Of a DNA stretch of 64,000 bases, positions 46,575-63,963 are shown piece by piece. Within the stretch, counting starts at the first letter, position 1. Each line of letters starts with the position of its first letter. A program made the position numbers and the translations under genes. The notes below the pieces were generated by a model. The model saw only the letters and a list, made by a program, of their open reading frames with translations, was not told the origin of the DNA and searched no databases. The DNA is from Bolinopsis microptera (taxonomy: Eukaryota; Ctenophora; Tentaculata; Lobata; Bolinopsidae), in contig NC_087081.1 in assembly GCF_026151205.1 (NCBI RefSeq), positions 17,401,058 through 17,465,057 of the forward strand. Direction: 5' to 3'.

Positions 46575-46926
46575 ATATATATATTATATAGCCTACCAGA
46601 ACGCGCACCGAGTTGGACTCAAATATTTTACGAGTATACCACCCGTTAAATCCTAACCCTAACCCAATCCGTAAGAAAACCATATGCTGAAACCCTAACC
46701 CTAACGAAAAATTATACCAACTTCCTTATATTATACTATACGGTCTTATCACGTGATCGCGGAGAAAGTTTTCCGCCAATATCTTGCTTGTCATACATTG
46801 TAGCGCGATGCACTACTGGGTCGCGCGCGCATCAAATAATGCTTCTCTTCGGTAGATCGGCGGGATGCACCACTGTGCTTCACCGAGCTGCGAAGGATTG
46901 ACATCGTGAATCAAGTCATATGTTAT
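46575..46926. other. No gene; short telomere-like motifs
   Basis: CCTAACCCTAACCC (near 46654) and ACCCTAACCCTAACG (near 46692) lie in AT-rich sequence. A segment near 46788-46840 resembles 45258-45290. Confidence 0.5.
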
Positions 46927-47487
46927 ATGTTGTATGACCCGCCGCGCACGATCAGTGCGCGGCTACCCTGTATTAGTGAAACGACCTTCGGGTCACGACT
47001 TGACGGATGTTACTCGTCTAAATTTCTTCGAAGTAGCGCGCGCCGCTTTCTTCTCGAAATGGCCCGATGGCAAGTGCTACGAAGTAGCGGGCGCCGGGCC
47101 AAACCATTAACAATGGTCAAGGTCACGACGTGATACAATTTTTTGCCAGGTAGGGAAACATTTTAGGGAGCATTATAACCGAACCCTATTTCATGGGGAT
47201 GATTCGGAATCCGCAACAAACGGCAACCCTTACTGGAAGTGTTGTTGTCATTCGTATTTTGACCTGCCGCGCACGAACTGCGCCACGATAAGCCACATAT
47301 TTGATGAATTGTTTTACATATTTTTATTTTGTAAAATGTGCTAAGATTAAATTTCTTGTTTGATTGAATTTCTTGTTTTATTGATCTCTTTGTTTGCATC
47401 ACGTGGTGACCCCCACTGTTGCTTCACTGTAGAGTTTCGACGATACAGGGGGAGCCGCGCACTCGTGCGCGGCGGGTCATACAACGT
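46927..47487. mobile_element. Fold-back element with about 50-bp inverted ends
   Basis: 5' end GTTGTATGACCCGCCGCGCA is mirrored at about 47465-47487 (TGCGCGGCGGGTCATACAAC), and the similarity continues inwards through GTGCGCGGCT. It contains one copy of the 45305 repeat family. No ORF. Confidence 0.75.
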
Positions 47488-47669
47488 ATGACAACTCTTT
47501 GTGACATTACTTCCCCTTCAGCCTCTACTACTCACTTTATTGCCTCATGTTCTTGACGGATGTTACTCGTCTAAATTTCTTCGAAGTAGCGTGCGCCGCT
47601 TTCTTCTCGATGGCAAGTGCTACGAAGTAGCGCGCGCCGGGCCAGATCATTAACAATGGTCAACTCATG

Positions 47670-48729
47670 TTCTGGACGTCATTATCTTTAGTTTAGTTGA
47701 GAATTCTCAACACCCACTTTCAAGTCGAGTACTTTCGACCCACTTAGTCCACATGTTCACCTAACCATGTGCTTTCGCGCCACTTCGGGAGCGCTTGTTT
47801 CACAAGTCAAGAAAAGCCTTTTTACCGCCGTGAGGCGGGCGCGCCCTACTGCAAGCGCAAGGGCTCTGGATAGAGCAAGTCCACATGCTTTGCAAACTTA
47901 CAGCACGGTATTTGTAAGTTCCTAATACTCGCCAAAGATGGTTCCTCTAGTCAATCGTAGGAGAAGAGAAAGCTTAACAACAATTTAGATGGCTAAAATT
48001 TTGTTTTGATATTAGTAGGTCCTAGTATTTATCCCTATTGTCTGTGGTCTGAAAGTTTAAAGATAACTCTCCTTAAATTATTTTAATGCAGTCACTCAAA
48101 TGAGTTTTATACCAGGACACTTCAACAAAGACACATATTCTGCCCACGATAAGGGGCCATAATTGATTCAATTATGGAACTGTATAGAATTATTATTAAT
48201 ATTCCCAATACATTTTTTTAAACAATATACACGGATAATTTCAACGATGGTAATTGTCTAGCTATAACATTAGACACCCTCGAAAATAAATATTTTGAAA
48301 TACTTGTTGGGTGAACATGGCTTTCTCTACATTCAGGACTCTTTGGTTGTACTCACGTTTTTGTTCTTCTCGACTCTCGTGAGTTTTGTCCTTGACTGCT
48401 AATTGGATTGTGAAAGGACACACAACTAACAAGGCAAGGAATGTCTGGGCCTTAAACCTTCTTCTTTTGATTGGTCGGCGTCGACTGTAAGCCTTCCTTG
48501 CGGTGGCTTTCACAACGCGTCCCCATTCTCCAACTCCTGCTGCTGGAGAGAGAGACTCCCAAATTATATACCATAAATATATTATACATAGATATCGACA
48601 ACAGACTCCGAGAGTCTTGAAGTGCTGTTACCACCGCCCCTGGTGCAACCCCTTACGGGTTAACGATGGGGAGACAGGGACTTCCAGGGACGGTCAGTGC
48701 CTATAAAACTGCAAGATGTCCTATATGTG
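47670..48729. other. No confident gene; LINE 3' flank
   Basis: Repeat-poor sequence. A minus-strand frame (about 48500-48345) encodes a basic stretch (RRRPIKRRRF) followed by a hydrophobic segment and then AAAC|GTGAGT, a donor-like site, so a stray exon is possible but unsupported by any family. The LINE's 3' untranslated part probably covers about 48540-48729. Confidence 0.3.
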
Positions 48730-51489
48730 TTAGTGGTTGATGGGATCCTCGAAAAGATCCTCCTTTAGTAGTCTATTGGTTGCCTCGATAAATTTTATAA
48801 CCGTACTAATTCTAGCTGATACTATGTCTTCCCAGGTTAGAAATATATTACCGAAAATTCTTAGCCTAATGGTCATGTATCCTATACAGTGACACATGAA
48901 GTGTTCCGAGGTTTCTTCCTCTTCTGGACAGTGTTCACAACGGGGGGATGTGAAATTGTTTGCCTTGTATTGGAAGTAGGCTAGGGGGCTATGTCCTGTG
49001 AAGAGCCAGGTTAGCCATCTTTGATGATTTCCTGCAAGTCCAAGATTCCTGTATTTATATTTGGTGAGTAGGATTGTTAGTGGTATTTTCCCTTTCTCGC
49101 TCAGTGCCGTGTTCCTGTATCTACGAAGATGAATTCCGTGTAAATACTCCTTTACTGCCGTCTTAATTGCTCCTTCGGATATGCTGATGAAGGGTTCAGG
49201 ACCTAAAGCGATTGTGAGTGATCCTTCTCTGGCTAGTTCATCAGCTCTTTCGTTTCCTGGAATACCTGCATGTCCTGGGACCCACCTGACATTGACTGAG
49301 TGTGTTTGTCCTAGTTTGTTAAGGTAGTTAATGGTATCAAGAACTAAGTTAGATGTGACCGTGTGGTGTGTGACTGCTAGGATTGCTGCCTGTGAATCTG
49401 AAAAGAATGTTATACTCCCAGGTTCTGAAATATTGATAGTTGCCCAGTGAGCTGATGTGTTGAGAGCAAACAGTTCACACTGGTATACCGTTGCATTAGT
49501 GCCTAGGTGGAAACTTTGTCTCTGGACCTCGCTTGCGTTTCTTATTACGCAGTAACCTGCACCTGAGAACTGTTCTATTTTTGAGCCGTCTGTGAAAATA
49601 GCCCAGTGTGTTGCTGGGGTGATTCCGACCTGCTGTGTTGCTTTAGACCGCTCCTGTATTATTGTTTTAAACTTCCGATCCAAGACTGTGGTAGTTTCGA
49701 TAATGTCCGTAATTTTACATTTCATCGCTGGTATGGTTGACATAGCTTTGTCCAGATTGTATGCATGGGACTTACAGTTTCCTGTTCTGCTAAACTGGTA
49801 GTTAGAATTCCAATTACCGTTAATTTTGAGTCTCCGAGCTGAAAGTATGGCCAGTTCCTTGAGTTTTAGATCAATGGGTTTGATTCCTGCCATGATTTCC
49901 AAGTTTTCTAGTGGTGTACTTTTGAGTCCTCTTGATATCATGATACTAGCGTGTCTCTGAATTGCCTGCATCTTGGTCTTTAGGTATTGGGCTTCGTCTA
50001 TTCTATGCTGCCATGCGAATGCAGCGTAACCTAGAGAAGGGAGAATAATTTGGTTATATATCCATCTCGTCCCTGTAGGTGTAATACCCCACGTTTTGCC
50101 AACTGCTCTGTTGCATGCCTGAAGATGTTGTACCGCTTTGTTACATTTCACCTGAATATGCTTCCCCCATGATAGTTTGCTGTCAATGGTTACTCCTAGA
50201 TAGACTGTATCAGTTACCTGAGGGACCTGATTATTACCTACCATTAGTGGGTTAGTAAGCATATTATCCCTTTTATTTGTAAAAAGGATTGCCTTAGATT
50301 TTAACGCACTAAGTTTGAGACCTTTACTGGCACACCACCTGTTGATGTTAGTTAGATGCCGTTGAGAAATTTCCTGAACCGTAGTTTTACAAATTCCGCT
50401 GATTAGTATTACCAGGTCGTCCGCAAAGGCTTGGACAAAACTAGTGTGTATTCCTAGTGAGCTGAGGAAAGTGTCCAGCGTTATGTTCCATAGAAGTGGG
50501 GACAGAACTCCTCCTTGTGGACTTCCTTTAGTTGCTTTCTTTGTGGTATCGTGACCACAGTATGTGACTGTGATCATCCTGTTACTTACCATGTAGTAGA
50601 TCCAGTTTGTGATTGTTTCCGGAATCCCTGCTTGTAACAGTGCATCTTTGATTGCCTGAAAACTAATTGCATCAAATGCCTGTTCGATATCAAGAAAGAT
50701 TCCAAGAGCATAATTTCCTGTTGCCACGGCGTCCTCAATTTTCCTTGTTAGTATATGTATTGCTGATTCTGTTGATTTCCCTTTCCTGAAACCGTGTTGA
50801 CTCTTAGTAAGTTTCGCTGGGATCTTGAGGTCCTGTTCGAGATACCAGAGGATAAGTCGTTCTAGAAGTTTCTGGAAACAGGATGTTAGTGAAATTATCC
50901 TGAATGCCTTGGGGTTTGTGTAATCTGGTTTTCCAGGCTTCGGGATTACACAACCTGTTGTTGATTGCCACGAGGTTGGTGTACAGCTTAGAGCTAATGA
51001 ATGGTGGAAAATCATTCTTAGAGGGTCCTTTATTTTATTCCAAGCTTTTATGATCATCTCATTTCTAATTCCGTCTGGACCTGGTGATTTGTTCATGTTA
51101 AGATCTTTTACTGCCCGATTCAAGCGATGTGGTGCCGTAATCTTGAGAATCATTGCAACATCTGGTGCACTCTGCTGTGTTGGCAGGGCTGGGCTACCGT
51201 CCGATGGTATGAGAGCATCGGTGAGTACCTGTAGAGTTTCCTGGGGTGAGTTAGTTAAAGTACCGTCTGGTTTCCTTAAACTATTGAGCGAGCCTTGTGT
51301 TCCATTATTTCCTAGAACTTTATGGATACGTGATAAAGCAGGGATCTTGGTAATATTTCCTGTGAATTGTTTCCAATTTTGTCTTTTCGCCGTTCTGATG
51401 AGGTTTGCATATCGTCTGTTAGCTTCAGCATAAAGTTCCCAGTCCGGGCTGTTTCTCTTTCTGTCCGGCCTTAAACCTATTGCACACAC
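48730..51489 (-). mobile_element. 5'-truncated non-LTR retrotransposon ORF: reverse transcriptase plus RNase H
   Basis: 919 open codons on the minus strand. RT core: NKSPGPDGI (133-141), FRIISLTSCFQKLLERL (196-212), HGFRKGKSTESAI (232-244), LDIEQAFD (266-273), GSPQGGVLSPLLWN (322-335), FADD (355-358). A ribonuclease H domain follows (TDGSK; FFSDSQAA; WVPGHAGIPGNERADELA), then a CxxC...H...C knuckle (CEHCPEEEETSEHFMCHC). RT followed by RNase H is typical of the I/Jockey/LOA group of LINEs. The apurinic endonuclease and ORF1 expected upstream are absent, so the copy is truncated, though this frame is uninterrupted, suggesting recent insertion. The reading frame has no proper start of its own. 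Confidence 0.93.
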
Positions 51490-51853
51490 CGAAACACTAG
51501 TCCAGATGAGTTATTGGACCAGATAACAATTGTTGGCAGCGATAAAGGGTTGTTACTATGGATTCCAGTCTTGTTGTGACAAAAAGTTTACATTATAATA
51601 TACTTATGTTTATGACATGTGTAATTAAAGGATATAAATTGCAACTTGAAAGTGGACATTATTTATTGGAGGGCTGGCGAAAGATTATGGCATTTGTATC
51701 AATGGTTATAAGAAGCTAAAGAAATGTATTAAAAACTTCATTATACTTCAGTCTCAATTTCTATTTTTAAATACAAAAATATAGATTCATTCTAATAAAA
51801 AATTTCTCCAAGCTTCCACTCTAGTTTTCACTACAATCGCTTGTTGAGTTGAA

Positions 51854-51910
51854 ATGGAAGAAATAGTTCTTGTGCCTAAACTGTACTATTTTGACTTACT
51901 TGACTTACTT
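51854..51910 (+). pseudogene. Stray copy of the RPT3 first exon
   Basis: ATGGAAGAAATAGTTCTTGT followed by GCCTAAAC repeats the start of the RPT3 exon at 53602 (Met-Glu-Glu-Ile, then Val and Pro-Lys) and a similar GTTGAAAT/GCTGAAAT lead, but lacks the ACTCCGATAACT|GTAAGT donor. It lies 1.75 kb upstream, with LINE debris between. It could be a relic or an alternative 5' end; relic is more likely. Confidence 0.55.
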
Positions 51911-52329
51911 CGACTTAGGGCAGCTTCAATGTCTGCGCAAAAAGTAAAGTAAAATAAAATTTATGACATCACATCATCACACATGTCTACAAACTATCAT
52001 CGCACTGTGTGAAAAAATATATAATACATATTTCCCCACCAACATTAATTAATTATCAAATACAATATTTAAAAACAATTTCATCAAAAACATTATCCTA
52101 TTTTAAAAACTTCCCAGTGGAATAAAGATTTATAAAACGCTTCTTTGCCACATAAGGATGGAACCAAAGATAATTGTTATATTTCTCTTTATTGTTGTGT
52201 TTCTCTTTAGATGTGACTTTTCTCCAGATCTGTCTATCCAGCATGAATTTGTTAATCTCTTTGCTGTCGTCAAGCCCCGTGCCCCCCCCCCCCCCATCCC
52301 CCCCCCCCCCCCCGCAGAATGTCTTCATA

Positions 52330-52870
52330 CACAAGGTGTGGTCTTTCCCTACGCCGATGTAGGGATTCCCTAAGGTGTCCATCTACATTATTGTTGGTCT
52401 ATGTTGGGTGCCACTATGGAGGGTCTGAGTGACAGTCCATGTTTCAGAGCCATATTGACTTGGATGGACTCGACTGTAGACTGGAACAGTCATACCTTGA
52501 GATCTCTACCCATACCAGACTTCCATCTGTTTCATTGAAAACTTATTCATTGATCTTCATCTGGTGACATTCTGCCCAAGCCTTAGCTTTTCTAACTTCA
52601 AAGCCTTTCTCAGAACTCTTCATTCTACTACCCAGGTATACAAAGTCCTCGACTTTTTCTATATTCTTCTCACTCGCTGCCGATATTGTCTGAATATCAT
52701 GATCTCTAATGTTGATTCCATGTACTTAGTTTCCGCTCGTTAAGGTGGAGTCAGACTGAATTGGCCGCCAGTTCCAAACTCTTGAGGAAATCTTGGGCTT
52801 CTGCAACACTATCCGTGATTAGAGCAAGGTCGTCAGCAAAGTCTGCATCAGTGACTTTTACAGTCGGATG
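52330..52870 (-). pseudogene. Decayed LINE reverse-transcriptase fragment
   Basis: Minus-strand pieces in shifting frames: DADFADDLALITDSVAEAQ (RT catalytic FADD), VEDFVYLGSRMKSSEKGFEV and AKAWAECHQMKIN, then YGSETWTVT. These match the RT-to-thumb region of LINEs of a different clade from the 48730 element. Stops and frameshifts are frequent. A poly-C tract (52281-52315) lies beside it. Confidence 0.85.
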
Positions 52871-53601
52871 GCGCTGGCTTCTTCTAGGCTGGAGGGTAAA
52901 TCCAAAGTCCTTACTTCTAGGTTACTTGCTTACTCTCTAGGGCAACTGTCATTTAATGTAATCAATTACAATTATGAAAATATGGACTATAAATTTTTCA
53001 GCCACTCCGTGGCCAAGGTGACTATTTCATTATGTTTCACCCTCAATTCCATACCATAATGTATCGAGCTTTGCTGATTATATTACTGAGGTATTATTAG
53101 TTATTCATTAGTTATTCATAATTGCCAAAAAAGTGGGAATAAAATTATCGTCTGTGAGTCCAGAACTCGCATCCTGCAGATTGGAGGAGAATGCATTAAC
53201 CTATTGAGCCACGCGATCATGTTCAAGTGTGTAATATTTATATCTATAATCCTATGGGACTTTTTAGCGCGTTCTGCTGAATGCGCGACTAGAAAAAGTA
53301 GTCGACTAGAAATTAAGTAGTCAGATTCTTAGGAATCTGGAGGAATTTCTAGGAAGTAGTGGGCATATTTGCCGCGCGTTTTTTTTTGCACCTTTTTTGT
53401 CCCAAGAATCAACAAGGATCTAGCTAGATCGAACATATGCGCTCAATTCGAACGTCTTGAGAACCCCTGATAGCAACTAATTTTAAATTAATTTGAATAT
53501 TCTTTTGTTGACAAAAATCAGTCAATTCTGACTATGGAAACATTATGACTAGGATTTAAATTCCTCACTTTTAGTCACTGTGTACTATTTGTAGGGCTGA
53601 A

Positions 53602-58471
<4,870 letters not shown>

Positions 58472-59134
58472 CTCTTTTGAGCCCCAATGGACAGACCACT
58501 TATACTGTTCTCTTTATTTGTAGTCTATATTTAGTCACCGGTTGACTTGAAATTTCTGCCGAACATTGCATTAAACGTTCCTTTCACTCCGTTTTGGGAT
58601 TAGAACTAACCGGCAGCTTTTCGAAATAATTTGTATATTGTACTTTACAAGCATTGTTATTGTAATAACTATGTATTAGAGATTGAAATCCTCAAATTTT
58701 TGTATTATAATGTATGATATAACAACCGAAGTAGAGAAGAAACTCTAACATTACTCTCCCGACTTCCGTTAAAATAGACAAATAGTTGTTTCCTGCATAA
58801 GATGGCGTCCCGGGGGCCTGCGGAGCATATTCCGCCACTCAAACGTTCATGTCAAGACTAATTAGCAAATTGGTAGCAATGCTACTTGATGGTGGCCTGT
58901 GTTTGACGTCAGCATTATCCTATGATAATATGAGTTATGGGGTCCCGGACCCTGAGTTATCACACGTCTCATTATGCTCACATGTTCTCCAGTACTCTGC
59001 TACTGGAGTAATGGATCTCTTTGATTTAATTATTCAACTCTATTTCGGTTTAAACTCTTAGATCTGAATATAAAATGATTTCTGCGTAATGTAAGTGTTA
59101 TGTTGCTCAAAGTTTATTTCTACTAGCAAAAATC
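58472..59134. other. RPT3 3' flank; only a doubtful short ORF
   Basis: An ATTAAA motif near 58571 could serve polyadenylation. A 70-codon frame (58849-59061) has no recognisable domain or signal and is not annotated as a gene. Confidence 0.45.
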
Positions 59135-61636
59135 CGTCTAACATAGCGAGTAGGCGGTGTTACCCCACATTTAGCGAGTAGGCGGTGTTACCCCACATTT
59201 AGCGAGTAGGTGGTGTTACCCCACATTTAGCGAGTAGGTGGTGTTACCCCACATTTAGCGAGTTGGCGGTGTTATCCCACATTTAGCGAGTAGGCGGTTT
59301 TACCCCACATTTAGCGAGTAGGCGGTGGTACCCCACATTTAGCGAGTAGGCTGTGTTACCCCACATTTAGCGAGTAGGCGGTGTTATCCCACATTTAGCG
59401 AGTAGGCGGTTTTACCCCACATTTAGCGAGTAGGCGGTTTTACCCCACATTTAGCGAGTAGGCGGTGTTACCCCACATGTAGCGAGTAGGCGGTGGTACC
59501 CCACATTTAGCGAGTAGGCTGTGTTACCCCACATTTAGCGAGTAGGCGGTGTTATCCCACATTTAGCGAGTAGGCGGTGGTACCCCACATTTAGCGAGTA
59601 GGCGGTGGTACCCCACATTTAGCGAGTAGGCTGTGTTACCGCACATTTAGCGAGAAGACGGTGTTACCCCAGATTTAGCGAGTAGGCGGTGTTACCCCAC
59701 ATTTAGCGAGTAGGCGGTGTTACCCCACATTTAGCGAGTAGGCGTTGTTATCCCACATTTAGCGAGTAGGCGGTGGTACCCCACATTTAGCGAGTAGGCG
59801 GTGTTACCCCACATGTAGCGAGTAGGCGGTGGTACCCCACATTTAGCGAGTAGGCGGTGGTACCCCACATTTAGCGAGTAGGCTGTGGTACCCCACATTT
59901 AGCGAGTAGGCTGTGTTACCCCACATTTAGCGAGTAGGCGGTGTTATCCCACATTTAGCGAGTAGGCGGTGGTACCCCACATTTAGCGAGTAGGCGGTGG
60001 TACCCCACATTTAGCGAGTAGGCGGTGTTATCCCACATTTAGCGAGTAGGCGGTTTTACCCCACATTTAGCGAGTAGGCGGTGTTATCCCACATTTAGCG
60101 AGTAGGCGGTGGTACCCCACATTTAGCGAGTAGGCGGTGGTACCCCACATTTAGCGAGTAGGCTGTGTTACCCCACATTTAGCGAGTAGGCGGTGTTATC
60201 CCACATTTAGCGAGTAGGCGGTGGTACCCCACATTTAGCGAGTAGGCGGTGGTACCCCACATTTAGCGAGTAGGCTGTGTTACCGCACATTTAGCGAGAA
60301 GACGGTGTTACCCCAGATTTAGCGAGTAGGCGGTGTTACCCCACATTTAGCGAGTAGGCGGTGTTACCCCACATTTAGCGAGTAGGCGTTGTTATCCCAC
60401 ATTTAGCGAGTAGGCGGTGGTACCCCACATTTAGCGAGTAGGCGGTGTTACCCCACATTTAGCGAGTAGGCGGTGTTACCCCACATTTAGCGAGTAGGTG
60501 GTGTTACCCCACATTTAGCGAGTAGGCGGTTTTACCCCACATTTAGCGAGTAGGCGGTGTTATCCCACATTTAGCGAGTAGGCGGTGGTACCCCACATTT
60601 AGCGAGTAGGCGGTGGTACCCCACATTTAGCGAGTAGGCTGTGTTACCCCACATTTAGCGAGTAGGCGGTGTTATCCCACATTTAGCGAGTAGGCGGTGG
60701 TACCCCACATTTAGCGAGTAGGCGGTGGTACCCCACATTTAGCGAGTAGGCTGTGTTACCGCACATTTAGCGAGAAGACGGTGTTACCCCAGATTTAGCG
60801 AGTAGGCGGTGTTACCCCACATTTAGCGAGTAGGCGGTGTTACCCCACATTTAGCGAGTAGGCGTTGTTATCCCACATTTAGCGAGTAGGCGGTGGTACC
60901 CCACATTTAGCGAGTAGGCGGTGTTACCCCACATTTAGCGAGTAGGCGGTGTTACCCCACATTTAGCGAGTAGGCGGTGTTACCCCACATTTAGCGAGTA
61001 GGCGGTGTTATCCCACATTTAGCGAGTAGGCGGTGTTACCCCACATTTAGCGAGTAGGCGGTGTTACCCCACATTTAGCGAGTAGGCGGTGTTACCGCAC
61101 ATTTAGCGAGTAGGCGGTGTTACCCCACATTTAGCGAGTAGGCGGTGTTACCCCACATTTAGCGAGTAGGCGGTGGTACCCCACATTTAGCGAGTAGGCG
61201 GTGTTACCCCACATTTAGCGAGTAGGCGGTGGTACCCCACATTTAGCGAGTAGGTGGTGTTACCCCACATTTAGCGAGTAGGCGGTGGTACCCCACATTT
61301 AGCGAGTAGGCGGTGTTACCCCACATTTAGCGAGTAGGCGGTGTTACCCCACATTTAGCGAGTAGGCGGTGTTACCACACATTTAGCGAGTAGGCGGTGT
61401 TACCCCACATGTAGCGAGTAGGCGGTGTTACCCCACATTTAGCGAGTAGGCGGTGTTACCGCAGATTTAGCGAGTAGGCGGTGTTACCCCACATTTAGCG
61501 AGTAGGCGGTGTTACCCCACATTTAGCGAGTAGGCGGTGTTACCCCACATTTAGCGAGTAGGCGGTGTTACCCCACATTTAGCGAGTAGGCGGTGTTACC
61601 CCACATTTAGCGAGTAGACGGTGTTACCCCACATTT
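59135..61636. repeat. 28-bp satellite, about 89 copies, with higher-order repeats
   Basis: Unit TAGCGAGTAGGCGGTGTTAC plus CCCACATT, variants GGTGGTACC, GGTTTTACC, GCTGTGTTACC and TTATCCC. A rare triplet of variants (TACCGCACAT, GAGAAGACGG, CCCCAGATTT) recurs near 59638, 60282 and 60757, marking duplicated blocks of 23 and 17 units. Confidence 0.97.
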
Positions 61637-63297
61637 GACACTCTGTCTCAGACCTCCGGAAATATATATTAAATCAGGATGTATTTTCCCTGGATCACGG
61701 ATATAAGCATTAACTTTAATATTAACGGATGTAAAATATACAGCATCCTTAGTTAGTCTGCACAGTTTAGTTAATTTGTGTCCCTAGTATCAAGCCGTCC
61801 TGTTGCACCATGTTGCAACCCCTGAAGTTGGCTAATGTATCTCCTTAATTCCGGGAATAGAAATATACTGGTCCCCTCTCCATACTTATAACCCTGTAAT
61901 CAAACCGCTTTATCCTGTACTATATATCTACTATAATTGTGACCTCATTCGTCCACCATTTTACCACAATAAAACTTTATAATTGTTTCTCTCTGAGTTT
62001 TGTGCGGCTTTATTCTACTTTGTGTGTGGTCGTTCTACGCAATATCTTTTTATACGGTGATAGAAGTTTGGTCACGCCCAGACTAGATACAGAAGCCAGA
62101 TTACTAAAAGATTTTCAGATTGATAGTGAATAATCATAGTTAACCACATCTCACCTGGTAACCAAATCTATTTCTATTATATTATATATTATATCCCTTC
62201 TCTCTGAGCATATTGATTAATTTCGAGCTGATCCAAATCCCAAGCTGTTTTCACCATATAAGGAATAATAAGGAGGCTTATTGGAGCTAGTTGTAAGATA
62301 GAGCTGTAGTGAATGCTGCAACTGTTGTAATGGTCAGCGTGGTTACCTTTTCATGTGCACAGCAGCAGCTGCCTCTTACACGTGATGCCCAAATAAGGAG
62401 CTGCCCTCTTACATCACCCTTGTTGGAGATCCAGTGCGCGTTAATAGCTTTCTTTGTGTAGCAGCTTGACGCACTGTTCGTGAGGTTCATTTTCTTGCTT
62501 TGTCCTTTGTTAGCAACGTTTCTAGCTATTGTTTGGGTTCGAATATCAAAGATACCATCTTATATACCTTTATTATAATAAGGTACCTATATAAGATTCT
62601 TAATAAAAAATATATGCAACAGTGTACCCACCCCCCCCCCCCCACAGTGTGCTCCGCTCATCCCGCATCCCATCTTGGTTTTACTGATGGATTATCTAAC
62701 ACGATATTCTACATGATATATGATAAAATAATACTGACAATAGATTGCAGCCTTTCTCCGAGTAATAGATATTTACCACTGCTGCTACATACTTGTTAAT
62801 GTTATCATGAAACAAGCCTGACGTTTGACAACTCAAGTGTACACTAGTTCTTAATAATAATGCACCACTGCGTGCTGTGCACTATGCTTGTTATCTCTCT
62901 TTTCTCTACATGCTGTTATCTCAATAATAATAGATACGTGCTATACAATTCTTACATCTTAGATACGAATAGTTCTGCCACATTTCAGCGTTTTTATTTG
63001 TACTCTACGTTTATCTTTTGAAGAATGAGCGGAAAGGATAGTCCTCCTAAAATGAGTATCAGTAAGAAAGATAACTTTATTTTCTAACAGTAACACACTT
63101 AACTTCTCTTTTATTTACCATTCAAACATTGTTAACTTTAGTTTCTAACAGTAACACACTTAACTTCTCTTTTATTCTCTCGTGACGTTCACAATTTACA
63201 TTGTCTTCCAGTCTCTATTTCCATGAATTGTCTGTCTCGTTATTCACATCACTATTTGTTTATATAACCCCAGTATATAGTTATATATACTGTGTGC
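61637..63297. other. No gene seen
   Basis: AT-rich sequence with a C-run at 62631-62643 and a tandem duplication at about 63060-63185 (TAACAGTAACACACTTAACT then TCTCTTTTATT, two copies). Short ORFs show no family signature. Confidence 0.5.
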
Positions 63298-63397
63298 CAT
63301 TGCGCACAGTGCGAGATGAAGCTTCAGTAAACTTCAATAGCACTGTGTTATCTTTTGTTGTACTTCTGTTTGGACGAGAGAAATTGTGGGATGTACT

Positions 63398-63682
63398 ATG
63401 ATAGTGAAACTGATAGTGAAACCGATACTGTTGGTGCCGGTCATCTTTTTTCTGATTACGGCGGTTTCGGAGGTAAAGTTAAATTTATTGATTGAAATCC
63501 AAAATACCGATATTTATCATGCTACATTTATTATTGTCATGCTAAAAAGCTCTTGTTGTTTGTTTGTTTGTTTGTTTGTTTGTTTATAGAACCCGTCCCC
63601 AATCTCGTATCGGAAAATGACTAAATTCAGGTCTGAGTGTGAATACGGGTGGTACCTGCAAGAGTGTTCATTAAGCATTTAG
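63398..63682 (+). CDS. Candidate small secreted peptide, two exons
   Basis: Exon 63398-63472 encodes a 25-residue signal-peptide-like start (MIVK...ILLVPVIFFLITAVSE) ending at GAG|GTAAAG. After a short intron ending in GTTTATAG, exon 63590-63682 adds 30 residues with two cysteines (SECEYGWYLQEC) and a TAG; 55 residues in all. Evidence is the hydrophobic start, phase-matched splice sites, and an upstream flank that is duplicated next door. Against it: another frame from ATG 63391 is also open across the first exon. No family recognised, so no function is proposed. Confidence 0.4.
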
Positions 63683-63963
63683 AGTTTTGTAAAACTGCAG
63701 TTACAATTGTGCTAGAGTGTTTTTTTTAAAGCTCTTAGTCATCAAGATAAACAACTGTACCCCTTAAAAACGAATCATACCCAAACATTTAGACTGCAAC
63801 TACGTATCGTTCTACATTAAAACAGATTTACTGCGCCCTCATTTACCACAAATCCCCAGTGCTATTATATTGCGCACAGTGCGAGATGAAGCTTCAGTAA
63901 ACTGCAATAGCACTGTGTTATCTTTTGTTGTACTTTCTGTTTGGAGAAATTGTGGGATGTACT

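Noticed and set aside
58849-59061. 70-codon ORF after RPT3
   Set aside because: No family or signal peptide; length compatible with chance.
62287-62799. Short ORFs on both strands
   Set aside because: No recognisable motif, signal or splice context.
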